A stretch of DNA of 64,000 bases from Bacteroidota bacterium (GTDB taxonomy: Bacteria; Bacteroidota; Bacteroidia; Bacteroidales; Paludibacteraceae): the NCBI GenBank assembly GCA_023459355.1, contig JAEWUM010000015.1:144371-208370 (forward strand). Reading direction: 5' to 3'. Positions 51,175 to 60,579 of this stretch are shown here, piece after piece. The translations under genes were made by a program, and so were the position numbers. Positions within the stretch are counted from its first letter, which is position 1. Every line of letters begins with the position of its first letter. Under the pieces are notes generated by a model that saw only the letters and a program-made list of their open reading frames with translations, was not told where the DNA came from and ran no database searches.

Positions 51175-52533
51175 TTATTTTTTAATCCAACCCGGATAGA
51201 TGAAGTCACAGTTTTGCCAGGCAGGATCAATGCTGATGTAGGTTTCTTTCTGTTTTTTGGCAATCCATTCCTTCAGGAATTGTTGTTTTTTCGTTTCTTC
51301 GTAGTAGTTCTTCAGCAGTTGATAATCGTCCATCAGGTTAGCCTTGTGTGTGTCAACTTTTGATTTCAGTTTCACTACGGCTACAACTTCTTTGTTGGAA
51401 GCTCTGTCGATCATGGTGAAAGGTTTCGATATTTCAGAAACATTCATGCCATACACAACCTTAGCGATTTCCTGCGGCAAATCCTGATATTCGAATTTGG
51501 AGGTACCTGTTTTCTCATTGAGCATGAGTCCGGCATTCATAGCTGAGTTCTTGTCCTGAGAAAAGAACATCACACCCTGTTCGAATGTCATTTTTTCGCT
51601 TCTGATCTGGTTTGTTACAGAGTCGAGTTTCTGAATCGCCTTTTGCTGGTCTTCCAGCGATACTTTTGGTTTCATCAGGATGTGGCGGCAATTGATACGG
51701 TCACCTCTTTTTTCAATCAGTTGGATGATATGAAAACCGAATTCCGACTCTACCACCCTCGATACCCTTTTCGGATCTGTCAGGTTGAAAGCGACATTGG
51801 CAAATTCGGGCACAAGCTGACCTTTACCCATAAAGCCAAGTTCCCCGCCACGTTTGGCCGATTCGGTATCTTCCGAATACAAACGGGCAAGAACCGAGAA
51901 GTCACCGGTTCCGTTGTTTACCCTTTCCGAAAATTCTCTTAACCGGTCTTTCACTGCGTCAATTTCTTCTTGCGGAACGGGAGGTTTGAAACTGATGATT
52001 TGCAGTTCGACCTGTGCAGGTACCGTTGGAATACTGTCGGCTGACAACGAGTTATAGAACCGGCGCACATCAGCGGGTGTTGATTTGATGTTTTCAACCA
52101 GCTTTTGTTGCATTTGTTGGATAATCATCTGGTCCCTGACCATCGTACGCATATCTTCTCTCAGCGCGAGTGTGCTTTTACCGAAATACTCTTCCAGTTT
52201 TTCTCTTGAACCAATCTGAGAAATGAAATAATTCATCCTCATTTCCACCTGATTCATCACGGTGCCCTCGTTTACTTCAATACTGTCTAATTGTGCCTGA
52301 TGCAGATACAGTTTCTGGATGGCAATTTGTTCCGGGATAACGCAGTAAGGATCTCCATCAATGGTAGTTCCTTCGTATTGTGCTCGTATTCTTTGTTCCT
52401 CAACTTCTGATTTCAGAATGGATTCATCACCCACGATCCATATAACTTCATCAATAATGTTCTTTTGAGCCTGGGTGCTTACGGAACAAAGCATGATAAA
52501 CAGGGCGAAAAAAAGTAAAAATCTTGTACGCAT
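51175..52533 (-). CDS. surA: SurA-like peptidyl-prolyl isomerase/chaperone
   Basis: The 452-aa periplasmic protein has a signal peptide ending in STQAQ. Its N-terminal chaperone module contains IIDEVIWIVGDESILKSEVE, and two parvulin domains follow. The first contains SVLARLYSEDTESAKRGGELGFMGKG and VESEFGFHIIQLIEKRG, while the second is more divergent and begins at NCRHILMKPKV. It folds outer-membrane barrel proteins. Neighbours on both sides are envelope genes of the same operon. Bacteroidota usually have several SurA-like proteins, so it is one of three in this operon. Confidence 0.92.
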   Translation of the reverse strand: MRTRFLLFFALFIMLCSVSTQAQKNIIDEVIWIVGDESILKSEVEEQRIRAQYEGTTIDGDPYCVIPEQIAIQKLYLHQAQLDSIEVNEGTVMNQVEMRMNYFISQIGSREKLEEYFGKSTLALREDMRTMVRDQMIIQQMQQKLVENIKSTPADVRRFYNSLSADSIPTVPAQVELQIISFKPPVPQEEIDAVKDRLREFSERVNNGTGDFSVLARLYSEDTESAKRGGELGFMGKGQLVPEFANVAFNLTDPKRVSRVVESEFGFHIIQLIEKRGDRINCRHILMKPKVSLEDQQKAIQKLDSVTNQIRSEKMTFEQGVMFFSQDKNSAMNAGLMLNEKTGTSKFEYQDLPQEIAKVVYGMNVSEISKPFTMIDRASNKEVVAVVKLKSKVDTHKANLMDDYQLLKNYYEETKKQQFLKEWIAKKQKETYISIDPAWQNCDFIYPGWIKK

Positions 52534-52584
52534 ATTGGTGTTATTAAACCAGGGTCGGTTTATAAGAATTCCCCTTCTGATTGT

Positions 52585-53439
52585 TTATTTATTAAAAAAA
52601 GTTACGGTACCACTCTGAATCGCATCCTGATAAAGTTCATCTTCAAAATTCATGATAAAGTCGGACTTCAGCTGATTCAAAATGATGTTTGATATTTTCT
52701 CTTTAGCGGTTTCAAATGGTTCTGGATCTCCTGTTCGTCTGACCGAATCCACATTCAGCATATAATGTTTCAGGCTATCAGAAACCTCGTAATATCTGCC
52801 GGTACCAATCGAGTTGCTTAGCTGTTCCTGCTGTACGGGCATTTTCTTCAGGATTTCACTTGTTGACACCCAACGGTCAGCAAAGTAATCATAACTCAAT
52901 CCGTGTTGCAGGCTATACTTCTCAATTTGCTCCAGCGATTTGGTATCCCCCGATTGTACCCAACGCCTGACATCATTCAGTCGTGGCGCTCCTTTCGGCA
53001 GCACGAGTAAAATTCCCTTTACAATATTTTCCCTCAATACAAACTGATCGCTGAAATGGGTGTAGAAACGGAGCATTTCCTCATCGGATGGCTGGTCGGG
53101 AAGCCGTTGTTGTAACAAATTCTGCTGATATTGATGGATGATGAGGGATTTTCTGTAATCATCCAGCAGTCGTTCTATTGCAGCTTTGTCGGTTATGTTT
53201 CGCTTGGCATTTTCATACAGCAACACATCGGTAATCCATTTCCTGATATAGCTGTCGGCAATCTGCACGCTATCCGGCCCTGTAATATTTGGAGGAAGAA
53301 TAGCCTGCACCTGGTCCAGATACAGGAACTTTCCCTCGACCTCCAACAAAGGGATACGGGTCTGATCGGGTGACTTAGTGTTACACCCAATCAAAGACCC
53401 GAATAAGAATATCAGCAATAAATGCCTGAAAATACGCAT
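52585..53439 (-). CDS. SurA-type chaperone lipoprotein without a clear parvulin domain
   Basis: The 284-aa product starts MRIFRHLLLIFLFGSLIGCN, with lipobox LIGC. The region EGKFLYLDQVQAILPPN and helices following it resemble the N-terminal substrate-binding part of SurA/PpiC proteins, and a C-terminal helix (ISNIILNQLKSDFIMNFEDELYQDAI) matches the SurA C-terminal lobe. The middle lacks the parvulin catalytic signature seen in its neighbours. An ATT-initiated extension overlapping the upstream gene is ignored. It sits between two PPIase genes in a likely operon, so a holdase role in barrel assembly is inferred. Confidence 0.78.
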   Translation of the reverse strand: MRIFRHLLLIFLFGSLIGCNTKSPDQTRIPLLEVEGKFLYLDQVQAILPPNITGPDSVQIADSYIRKWITDVLLYENAKRNITDKAAIERLLDDYRKSLIIHQYQQNLLQQRLPDQPSDEEMLRFYTHFSDQFVLRENIVKGILLVLPKGAPRLNDVRRWVQSGDTKSLEQIEKYSLQHGLSYDYFADRWVSTSEILKKMPVQQEQLSNSIGTGRYYEVSDSLKHYMLNVDSVRRTGDPEPFETAKEKISNIILNQLKSDFIMNFEDELYQDAIQSGTVTFFNK

Positions 53440-53457
53440 GAGAGAGCTTATAAGCAA

Positions 53458-55404
53458 TTAATTTTTCTGAACCGATTTCAGTACTTTCTGATTAATCTTC
53501 ACCGGATATTTTTCCCGCAGCATTTTAATCCATTCCTTTTCAAGATATTCCTGATAATCTGCTGTAACTAATCCGCGCACATCCGTGTAGTCTTCCGGAG
53601 TATAATTCAGCATTACACCCGGCACAAATACATAAGGATATTTTGCATCTTTTTCTACTTCATCCAATGATTTAAAGATGAAATGATCTACAAATTTATT
53701 ATCACCCTGAACGTACAGTCCTTTGTCAATTTTGACATTTACCACGCTATCATTTAACTGGCGGAGGTATTTGTCAACAGAGTCTTTTGATTGAGTTTTT
53801 ACAATTTCATTTGCTTTTTTGAAGATATCTTCCGTTTTGCACTGTACTATACGTCCCTTGAAATGAGGTTTATCCCAGGCATACTTTTCTTTGTTTTTCT
53901 TGAAGAAAGCAGCCAGACCGGCAGTGTCTTTTGACGCTTTTTCCCACACTTCATTGTTGCTGACTTCAAACAGCAGGATTCCATCATGGTATTCCTGCAT
54001 CAGCAAGCGGAAGTCTTCGTATTTATTTTCCAACTGACTGTTTTCATAAGCCAGCAATTCTTTTTCAATGAAAGCATTCAACTTTTCATCTATGATTTCT
54101 TTTGCAGCAGCTTTATTCGTAGCCGGATTTTTCTTCAGGTAGCTCAGGAATTCATCCTGTTTAAATTTCTTTTTCGCGAAAGAGAACATGACTTTATTCA
54201 GTTTAGCGGCATCAGCATCCGCAAGGAATGCAGAATCAGTTAATGTTCTGTCTCCCAGTAACGCATAGAAATCTTCAGTATGTGTTCCTTTTTGCATCTT
54301 CAGTTTGTAATCCTTTTTCAGCTTTTCAACAAATGCTTGCTGACCTTTTTGAGCTCTTTCGTCTCTTTTTACCTGACGTTCGATTTCAGCCTTTTTACTT
54401 TCGAAAGATGGAATCGGTTTGGTATCGAGCAATTTGATGATGTGCCAGCCATAAGCCGATTGTACCGGTTCGCTGATTTCACCCGGAGTTTTCAGGGCAA
54501 AAGCTGCTTGTTCAAATTCAGCAACCATACGTCCGGTACCAAACCACGGAAGTTCACCGTTCTTGGCTGCAGAGCCTCTGTCTTCAGAATTGGCAGATGC
54601 AATCTGACCAAAATCAGCTCCGTTCTTAACCAATTGATATAAAGAGTCAATCTGATTTTTAGCCCGTGCATTTCCTGCCTCATCTCCCTGAGAAGTAAAT
54701 TTCATGATGTGAGATACCAGAATTTCACCCGGAGAGAATCTTCTTTTGTGTATTTTGATGACATGATAACCGAATGCGGTGCGTACCGGTTTCGAGATTG
54801 TTCCGACAGGTGTATTGTATGCCCTGTTTTCAAAAGGATAAACGGTGCGGAATCCGGTAATCCAGCCGATATAACCCCCATTATCCTGTGCCGACTGATC
54901 TTCGGAAGTTTCTTTTGCAACATCGGCGAATTCTTCCTTCTCGAGTCTTTTCAGTACATCCTGCATTTTATTCCAGGCTTTCAGGGTGTCTTCGGGTGTT
55001 GCGTTTTGTTCAACACGAATGAGAATATGACTGACTTCCACATCTTCTTTCAGCCTTTCATAAGCTTCTTTCAGGACACTCTCCTCTGCTTTTGAATCCG
55101 TAAGATAAGGTTTTGTCAACTGATCACGATAACCGCTCAGCTCATTGATGAAAGATTTTGTAGTGTCAATGCCCTGGGATTTGGCTTCTTCTACTTTCAG
55201 CTTGAAATTCACGAACAGATCTACATATTCTTCAAGCGATTTTTTATCCAGCGCGTTGTTGGAGTTGTTCTTGTTGTAGATGTATTCAAACTCCGATTTT
55301 AATACCGGCTTGTCATTAATCGTCATTAAAACCGGGTCTTTTCCTTTTGCTGACAAGGATGCAGAAAACATTAAAACTGACAATGAAACAAATAGTGTCT
55401 TCAT
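53458..55404 (-). CDS. Periplasmic PpiC-type peptidyl-prolyl isomerase with two parvulin domains
   Basis: The 648-aa protein has a signal peptide (TLFVSLSVLMFSASLSA), an N-terminal SurA-like chaperone region, and two tandem rotamase domains. The first is VSHILIR ... GGYIGWITGFRTVYPFE ... RTAFGYHVIKIHKR; the second begins VSHIMKFT and ends SAYGWHIIKLLDTK. A long C-terminal part (residues ~370-648) of helical and mixed structure is of unknown role. The start is the Met of MKTLFVSL. It is the first gene of the four-gene envelope operon, 107 bases after guaB. Confidence 0.92.
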   Translation of the reverse strand: MKTLFVSLSVLMFSASLSAKGKDPVLMTINDKPVLKSEFEYIYNKNNSNNALDKKSLEEYVDLFVNFKLKVEEAKSQGIDTTKSFINELSGYRDQLTKPYLTDSKAEESVLKEAYERLKEDVEVSHILIRVEQNATPEDTLKAWNKMQDVLKRLEKEEFADVAKETSEDQSAQDNGGYIGWITGFRTVYPFENRAYNTPVGTISKPVRTAFGYHVIKIHKRRFSPGEILVSHIMKFTSQGDEAGNARAKNQIDSLYQLVKNGADFGQIASANSEDRGSAAKNGELPWFGTGRMVAEFEQAAFALKTPGEISEPVQSAYGWHIIKLLDTKPIPSFESKKAEIERQVKRDERAQKGQQAFVEKLKKDYKLKMQKGTHTEDFYALLGDRTLTDSAFLADADAAKLNKVMFSFAKKKFKQDEFLSYLKKNPATNKAAAKEIIDEKLNAFIEKELLAYENSQLENKYEDFRLLMQEYHDGILLFEVSNNEVWEKASKDTAGLAAFFKKNKEKYAWDKPHFKGRIVQCKTEDIFKKANEIVKTQSKDSVDKYLRQLNDSVVNVKIDKGLYVQGDNKFVDHFIFKSLDEVEKDAKYPYVFVPGVMLNYTPEDYTDVRGLVTADYQEYLEKEWIKMLREKYPVKINQKVLKSVQKN

Positions 55405-55511
55405 AAATATTGGAACAAAATTATTAATTAACATATTGGGATTGCGAACGTAAGCATTTTAACGCAAACAATTTATATATGTTGTAAAATGATTGTTTTT
55501 TTTAAGGTTTT

Positions 55512-56987
55512 TTATTCACCCCTGCTGTAATTGGGCGCTTCACTGGTAATCGACACGTCGTGCGGGTGACTTTCGGCTACCCCTGCATTGGTGATGCGTG
55601 TAAATTTCGCCTGGTGCAATTCGCTGATGGTGCGTGCGCCACAATATCCCATCCCGGCACGGAGACCGCCAATCATCTGATAAACCACTTCAAAGAGAGA
55701 GCCTTTGAATGGAACACGTGCAGCAATACCCTCCGGAACCAGTTTTTTGATATCTTCTTCCACATCCTGAAAATAACGGTCTTTGGAGCCTTTTTCCATG
55801 GCTTCCAATGAACCCATTCCACGATAGGATTTGAATTTTCTCCCGTTGAAAATGATGGTTTCACCCGGCGATTCTTCGACACCGGCAAAAAGGGAACCTG
55901 CCATAATCGTGTCGGCTCCTGCTGCAAGTGCTTTCACAATGTCTCCTGAGTAACGGATACCTCCGTCAGCAATTACAGGCACTCCCATTCCTGAAATGGC
56001 TTTCGCTACTTCGTAGATAGCTGATAACTGCGGAACTCCCACACCAGCTATCACGCGGGTTGTACAAATTGAACCAGGACCAATCCCCACTTTAACCGCA
56101 TCGGCACCGGCTTCTACCAGTGCTTTGGCAGCATCTGCCGTTGCGATGTTTCCTACGATTATATCAATGTTTTTGTATCGTTCTTTCGCTTCTCTGAGTG
56201 TTTTCAGTACGCCTTCAGAGTGACCGTGAGCTGTATCGATTACAACTGCATCCACGCCGGCATCCACCAGTGCATCAATGCGCTCAAAAACATCACCTGT
56301 AACACCTACCCCTGCGGCAACACGCAACCTGCCGAATTCATCCTTCGATGCCATGGGTTTGTCCTTAGCTTTTGTAATGTCTTTATAAGTAAGTAAACCA
56401 ATCAACCGATTGTCTTTGTCAACCACAGGGAGTTTCTCTATTTTATGTTGTTGCAGTATGTCCGCCGCAGCTTCCAGGTCAGTAGTGCGGGAGGTGGTTA
56501 TCAGATTATCCTTTGTCATAATATAGTCGATCTTCGTCGTCATATCACGTTGGAAACGCAGGTCACGATTGGTTACAATACCCACCAGGATTCCATCACC
56601 ATCAACGACCGGTATGCCACCGATTTTATATTCAGACATCAGGTTGAGTGCATCACCTACAGTTGCGCCTTTTTGAATGGTCACCGGATTGGAAATCATC
56701 CCGTTTTCAGCACGTTTAACCGCTTTAACCAGTTTAGCCTGTTCTTCTATCGGCATGTTTTTGTGGATTACCCCGATACCCCCTTCGCGGGCAATGGCAA
56801 TGGCCATCTTGGCTTCAGTTACGGTATCCATGGCTGCGGAAACAACCGGGATCTTCAGTTCGATATTGCGGGAAAAACGGGTAGATAAGTCCACATTGCG
56901 TGGCAACACATTTGAATAGGCTGGAATTAACAGGACATCATCGAAGGTTAAACCTTCAAGTTGAACTCTATCGGCAATAAATGACAT
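55512..56987 (-). CDS. guaB: IMP dehydrogenase
   Basis: Oxidises IMP to XMP with NAD+, the first committed step of GTP synthesis. The 491-aa enzyme has FDDVLLIPAYSNVLP, two CBS domains at ~95-205 that can bind adenine nucleotides and regulate activity, the catalytic loop GIGPGSICTTRVIAGVG with C308, and the flap-like SYRGMGSLEAMEKGS. The start is the Met of MSFIADRV; the longer frame to 57059 overlaps the promoter box. The leader contains a short hairpin with CGACA/TGTCG arms near 57016-57030. Confidence 0.97.
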   Translation of the reverse strand: MSFIADRVQLEGLTFDDVLLIPAYSNVLPRNVDLSTRFSRNIELKIPVVSAAMDTVTEAKMAIAIAREGGIGVIHKNMPIEEQAKLVKAVKRAENGMISNPVTIQKGATVGDALNLMSEYKIGGIPVVDGDGILVGIVTNRDLRFQRDMTTKIDYIMTKDNLITTSRTTDLEAAADILQQHKIEKLPVVDKDNRLIGLLTYKDITKAKDKPMASKDEFGRLRVAAGVGVTGDVFERIDALVDAGVDAVVIDTAHGHSEGVLKTLREAKERYKNIDIIVGNIATADAAKALVEAGADAVKVGIGPGSICTTRVIAGVGVPQLSAIYEVAKAISGMGVPVIADGGIRYSGDIVKALAAGADTIMAGSLFAGVEESPGETIIFNGRKFKSYRGMGSLEAMEKGSKDRYFQDVEEDIKKLVPEGIAARVPFKGSLFEVVYQMIGGLRAGMGYCGARTISELHQAKFTRITNAGVAESHPHDVSITSEAPNYSRGE

Positions 56988-57056
56988 AGGAAATGATTTT
57001 ATAAGTTTCGGATGACGACAGCAATTGTCGGGTTTACTATGAAAAAATATTGCGTG

Positions 57057-57064
57057 CAAATGTA
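57057..57064 (-). promoter_or_regulatory. Putative -7 box for guaB
   Basis: Minus-strand TACATTTG gives a leader of about 63 nt before the chosen start at 56987. No -33 TTTG at the ideal distance. Confidence 0.45.
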
Positions 57065-57097
57065 CATAATATTTGTGAGTTGGTAAAATCCTGAATT

Positions 57098-57133
57098 AAA
57101 AAAAACGGGGAAGTAAGTTGAATTACTCCCCCG
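57098..57133 (-). terminator. Terminator of the large T9SS protein gene
   Basis: CGGGGAAGTAA (57106-57116) pairs with TTACTCCCCCG (57123-57133) apart from one mismatch, and on the minus strand it is followed by TTTTTTTT. Confidence 0.8.
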
Positions 57134-57166
57134 TGGTAAATGAAATTTCAAATTAGATCTAACCAG

Positions 57167-60100
57167 TTATTGTTTGATGAATTTGGATACTGCAGTAGCT
57201 TTGTTTTGAATGATTGCAATGGAGTAAATTCCCGCCGACAGCAAACTAAGGTCAATTCTGTCTGAGTCGGAATTCACTTCTTTCTGAATAACAGTTCTAC
57301 CGCTGATGTCTGATATCCTGATTAAAGCGCCTTCGGTGAGGTTGTTTAACCGGATTATGTCCCGAACCGGATTCGGATACAAGCTAATGCCTGCTTCAGC
57401 CAAAGATTTTATTCCTGTTTGGGCTTCTGCGATTCTGCTAATCTCGTTTGAGTTGACAAACATCCTGAAAGTGAAATCAGCAGGAACATCCCTCAGCATC
57501 GGGATGGTCAGGAAGGTTACTCCTTCGGGCATGGGTTCAAGTGCAGCAAGACCGATGGCATAAATTTTATCGCCGATATTTACTGCCGACATGCTGATAT
57601 CATCAGAGATAACCGGTGCGCCAAATGCATCCATGTCTTTTTCGATGTACAGGTTAAATCCGACAAGATTGCCATAAGATTTGAAAACCAGGTTTTGTTG
57701 ATCTCTAACCACTTCAACATCGGTGATTGTTGCGCCCGGAGCTCTCATTGCTCCTGAGGTAACAGGGTTGTCTCCGGCAAAACTGTCGATGATATAAGCA
57801 GAATACTGCAAAATCATAGCAGCATCGTTGGCTGTAATGCCCGGTACGCCATCCACATCGGCAGCCTGCATTCTCCATTGCTCCCATGGAAGCGGATCAA
57901 CTTGCGGAAGCGGATCTTTACCTACCGAATACTGCAAGGTTAAGGCAGCATCATAAGCCTGTACCCTGAAATTGCCATCCACATCTCCTTTCATCATGTA
58001 ATCAATATAGATTGTCCCGGGGTTGTAGTTGTAAACTTCCTGATTGTCAATGAAACACTGATTGAACCAGGCGGTTGTTTGGTTGTTATGATATTTATTA
58101 ACCACCTTGAAATTCAGTTTAATCAAGGTGTTGTTCACGGCGAATGGTTCAGCAGTCATGAAGCTTACATACACAATACCAGGGTCTTTTGTTGAATTCA
58201 CTTCAACTGTTCCGGTTTCAGCTATGGTTCCCTGCGTGGTGTAGCCTGTGTATGCAAGGGTGGTTGTGTCAAATTGCAATTCAAACTGATAGGCGATTGC
58301 CTGTTGAATTTGGTTGGATGACATCTTGATGTCTACAGAAATATCAGCTCCCGAAGTGGTGTGAATATCATCATAAAAAATGCGGGTATTATCCGGAATA
58401 AAGGTTTTTGCCCATCCTTCTACGACATCAAGCTGCGACCACTTTCTGTTTTGTATCGGTTTCCCGGTAGCATCAACTTCTTCGAATGACCAGTCGTGAC
58501 CATTGAGGTACTTGTATTCCATGTCAGCATTAGCTCCGTGTACTGTAAGCGTATAAGTTACAGAGTCGAGCTGATTCATCCAGTGCATGCCCGGTGTCCA
58601 GTAATTAAATTGACCGGCAATACAAACCTGTTGCGTTCCCTGTGGCACTTTAACCGTGTAGGTAACACTGTCATCCTGTTGTGGTTGAGGAATGCCGGCA
58701 TAAGCAGACACGCCCAGATAATAAATATCGGCGCCGGAATTTACATCGTAAATAAATACCGGTCCCGCTGGTCCCTGATAATTATAAATAAACATCGGGA
58801 CTTCCCCTTCCGGGGCTGCAGTTGAACCCATCAGCGGAATAGAACCAATGATACTTTCACCATTCGAAATTTTCAGTTCACTGCTTCCGGTGCTGTCGCT
58901 TGCAAGTGCTGCAACGGCTATCTGACAATCGCCGCCAACATTGAATGCTAAAGCACGGGCATCTGGCTGGTTAGGCTTTTCAGGATTACTTACAACCGGA
59001 CCATTTGTTTTTAACCGGTGTGAAAAATAGTGCTGATCGTTAAATTTTTGTTTTTTATCAATGTTCATCTTGAATTCATTATTCGCGAAGAACAGTAATC
59101 CATCATCCGGGAAAGTGTTGTTAAATTCAAATGAATCTTCTCCGGCAAACAGATGGCTGAAATTCCAGTCTTTGGGTTGCATAGGAGAATTTGCGTAGCC
59201 ATAGAATCCAAATACAGTATGTCGGATTGTATCTGCCTCGGTATTTTGAATATTAAATTCATTTTCCTGTGTTTGTACAAACTGCCAATCAGGACCGGCG
59301 GTGAATTTATAGCGGGTTTGCGCCGTGAGATTGTTAACCATGATGGTTTTGCTGAATAGCTTTCCGTTAGGAGTCATCTGCCGGAAATTCAGCATGGTAT
59401 TGGGATCCGGCATATTCCAGTTATTGAAATCACCGGCAATATACAGCGACTGCACATGATTGGGTACAGTGACTTCGAACGTGACTGGTTTGTTGACGGC
59501 GGTTGTCGGGTCATAAATACTTAGCCAGCTGTAAACCGTATCATTGGGTTGATATGCCCTGTTCGGCACCTCATCTCCAACTGCGTCTTTTTCTACATAT
59601 GCCCAACCGGGACCGCTCATGTATTTGTACTCCAGAGAACTTATGTCAACATCCTGAACCGTCAGCGTGTAATTAAAATCATTTACTTTCTGCATTTGAT
59701 GTGATGCAGTATTCCATCCGTTGAAAGAACCGGCAATCCAACATTCTTTGGTGTCAGCAGGAACTTGCACGTTGAAGGTAACAGGTTCACGGTGAATTGT
59801 ATCAGCAAGAGGAATCTGAATATAATACAAATCAACCGGTATGTCGGCTGAATAAATGAATATTGGTGACGGTCCTCCTTCATAATGATAGCTGTCTAAA
59901 GGCAACTGTCCACCATCTGGTGCAGTAAAAGTGTTTGGTTTAATCTGAATGGTATGTAACAATTGAGCGCCATTTGTAATCAGCAGTTGACCCGTATTTG
60001 GTGTTGTCGATAAACTGATTATTTCGATATTTCCGGGACCGCCCATTTCGAATGCGACTGCCCTGGTGGTTGGCAGGAATGGCATTTGAGGATCAGTAAG

Positions 60101-60361
60101 CCCTGGCCCGGGTAGTCTGAGTGCATTTTTAAATAAATAATTTCCATTCGGGTGTACAAACATTTTGTTTGTCCCCTCAATAAATACAGGGGTTTCAGGA
60201 CCGGCAAGTACGCCTAAACTGTCAACATAATCCGGCGCATAGAACATTTTTTTGGCAATCCATTCAGGGGTGTCGAATTGCCACCATTTAATCTGCGACT
60301 GTGCATTGAATGTCATCGTCAAACAGAGTAGGAAAGTGAGTGTAAAAAACAATTTTTTCAT
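57167..60361 (-). CDS. Secreted multidomain protein: three starch-binding-like domains, cohesin, dockerin, T9SS tail
   Basis: The 1064-aa protein has a signal peptide (KLFFTLTFLLCLTMTFNAQ). It then holds CBM48/CBM20-like E-set domains at ~193-280 (WIAGSFNGWN), ~292-385 (YIAGDFNNWN) and ~565-655 (CIAGQFNYWT). A longer duplicated block (about 60-280 and 425-655) includes RAVAFEMGGPG/RALAFNVGGDC. A cohesin-like domain spans ~660-790 (YQFELQFDTTTLAYTGY), a type I dockerin with two calcium loops ~790-862 (GDVDGNFRVQAYDAALTLQYSVG, ADVDGVPGITANDAAMILQYS) and a type A sorting domain ~985-1064 (SLYPNPVRDIIRL). No catalytic domain is recognised. It is likely a surface polysaccharide-binding scaffold. 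Confidence 0.87.
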   Translation of the reverse strand: MKKLFFTLTFLLCLTMTFNAQSQIKWWQFDTPEWIAKKMFYAPDYVDSLGVLAGPETPVFIEGTNKMFVHPNGNYLFKNALRLPGPGLTDPQMPFLPTTRAVAFEMGGPGNIEIISLSTTPNTGQLLITNGAQLLHTIQIKPNTFTAPDGGQLPLDSYHYEGGPSPIFIYSADIPVDLYYIQIPLADTIHREPVTFNVQVPADTKECWIAGSFNGWNTASHQMQKVNDFNYTLTVQDVDISSLEYKYMSGPGWAYVEKDAVGDEVPNRAYQPNDTVYSWLSIYDPTTAVNKPVTFEVTVPNHVQSLYIAGDFNNWNMPDPNTMLNFRQMTPNGKLFSKTIMVNNLTAQTRYKFTAGPDWQFVQTQENEFNIQNTEADTIRHTVFGFYGYANSPMQPKDWNFSHLFAGEDSFEFNNTFPDDGLLFFANNEFKMNIDKKQKFNDQHYFSHRLKTNGPVVSNPEKPNQPDARALAFNVGGDCQIAVAALASDSTGSSELKISNGESIIGSIPLMGSTAAPEGEVPMFIYNYQGPAGPVFIYDVNSGADIYYLGVSAYAGIPQPQQDDSVTYTVKVPQGTQQVCIAGQFNYWTPGMHWMNQLDSVTYTLTVHGANADMEYKYLNGHDWSFEEVDATGKPIQNRKWSQLDVVEGWAKTFIPDNTRIFYDDIHTTSGADISVDIKMSSNQIQQAIAYQFELQFDTTTLAYTGYTTQGTIAETGTVEVNSTKDPGIVYVSFMTAEPFAVNNTLIKLNFKVVNKYHNNQTTAWFNQCFIDNQEVYNYNPGTIYIDYMMKGDVDGNFRVQAYDAALTLQYSVGKDPLPQVDPLPWEQWRMQAADVDGVPGITANDAAMILQYSAYIIDSFAGDNPVTSGAMRAPGATITDVEVVRDQQNLVFKSYGNLVGFNLYIEKDMDAFGAPVISDDISMSAVNIGDKIYAIGLAALEPMPEGVTFLTIPMLRDVPADFTFRMFVNSNEISRIAEAQTGIKSLAEAGISLYPNPVRDIIRLNNLTEGALIRISDISGRTVIQKEVNSDSDRIDLSLLSAGIYSIAIIQNKATAVSKFIKQ

Positions 60362-60505
60362 GATACGTAAATTTTAATTGTAAATACTCTTGAGGGGTAA
60401 TATGTTGTTTAATTATAAGTCAGGTATCATACGAATAGAAAAGGTATTGTGATGATATTAGGGTTAACGTAAAGTAAAGGAATATGAAATAAGCTTAAGA
60501 TATTG

Positions 60506-60536
60506 CAAATATATGCGAAATTTATAAATGTACAAA
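60506..60536 (-). promoter_or_regulatory. Promoter of the T9SS protein gene
   Basis: Minus strand: TTTG (60536-60533), 19 bases, then TATATTTG (60513-60506), a full consensus match. The leader is about 138 nt, the longest in this window among the promoters called. Confidence 0.65.
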
Positions 60537-60579
60537 GAATTAACTAATATTTTAAAGGTCAACGCTTATAATGGTTTTT

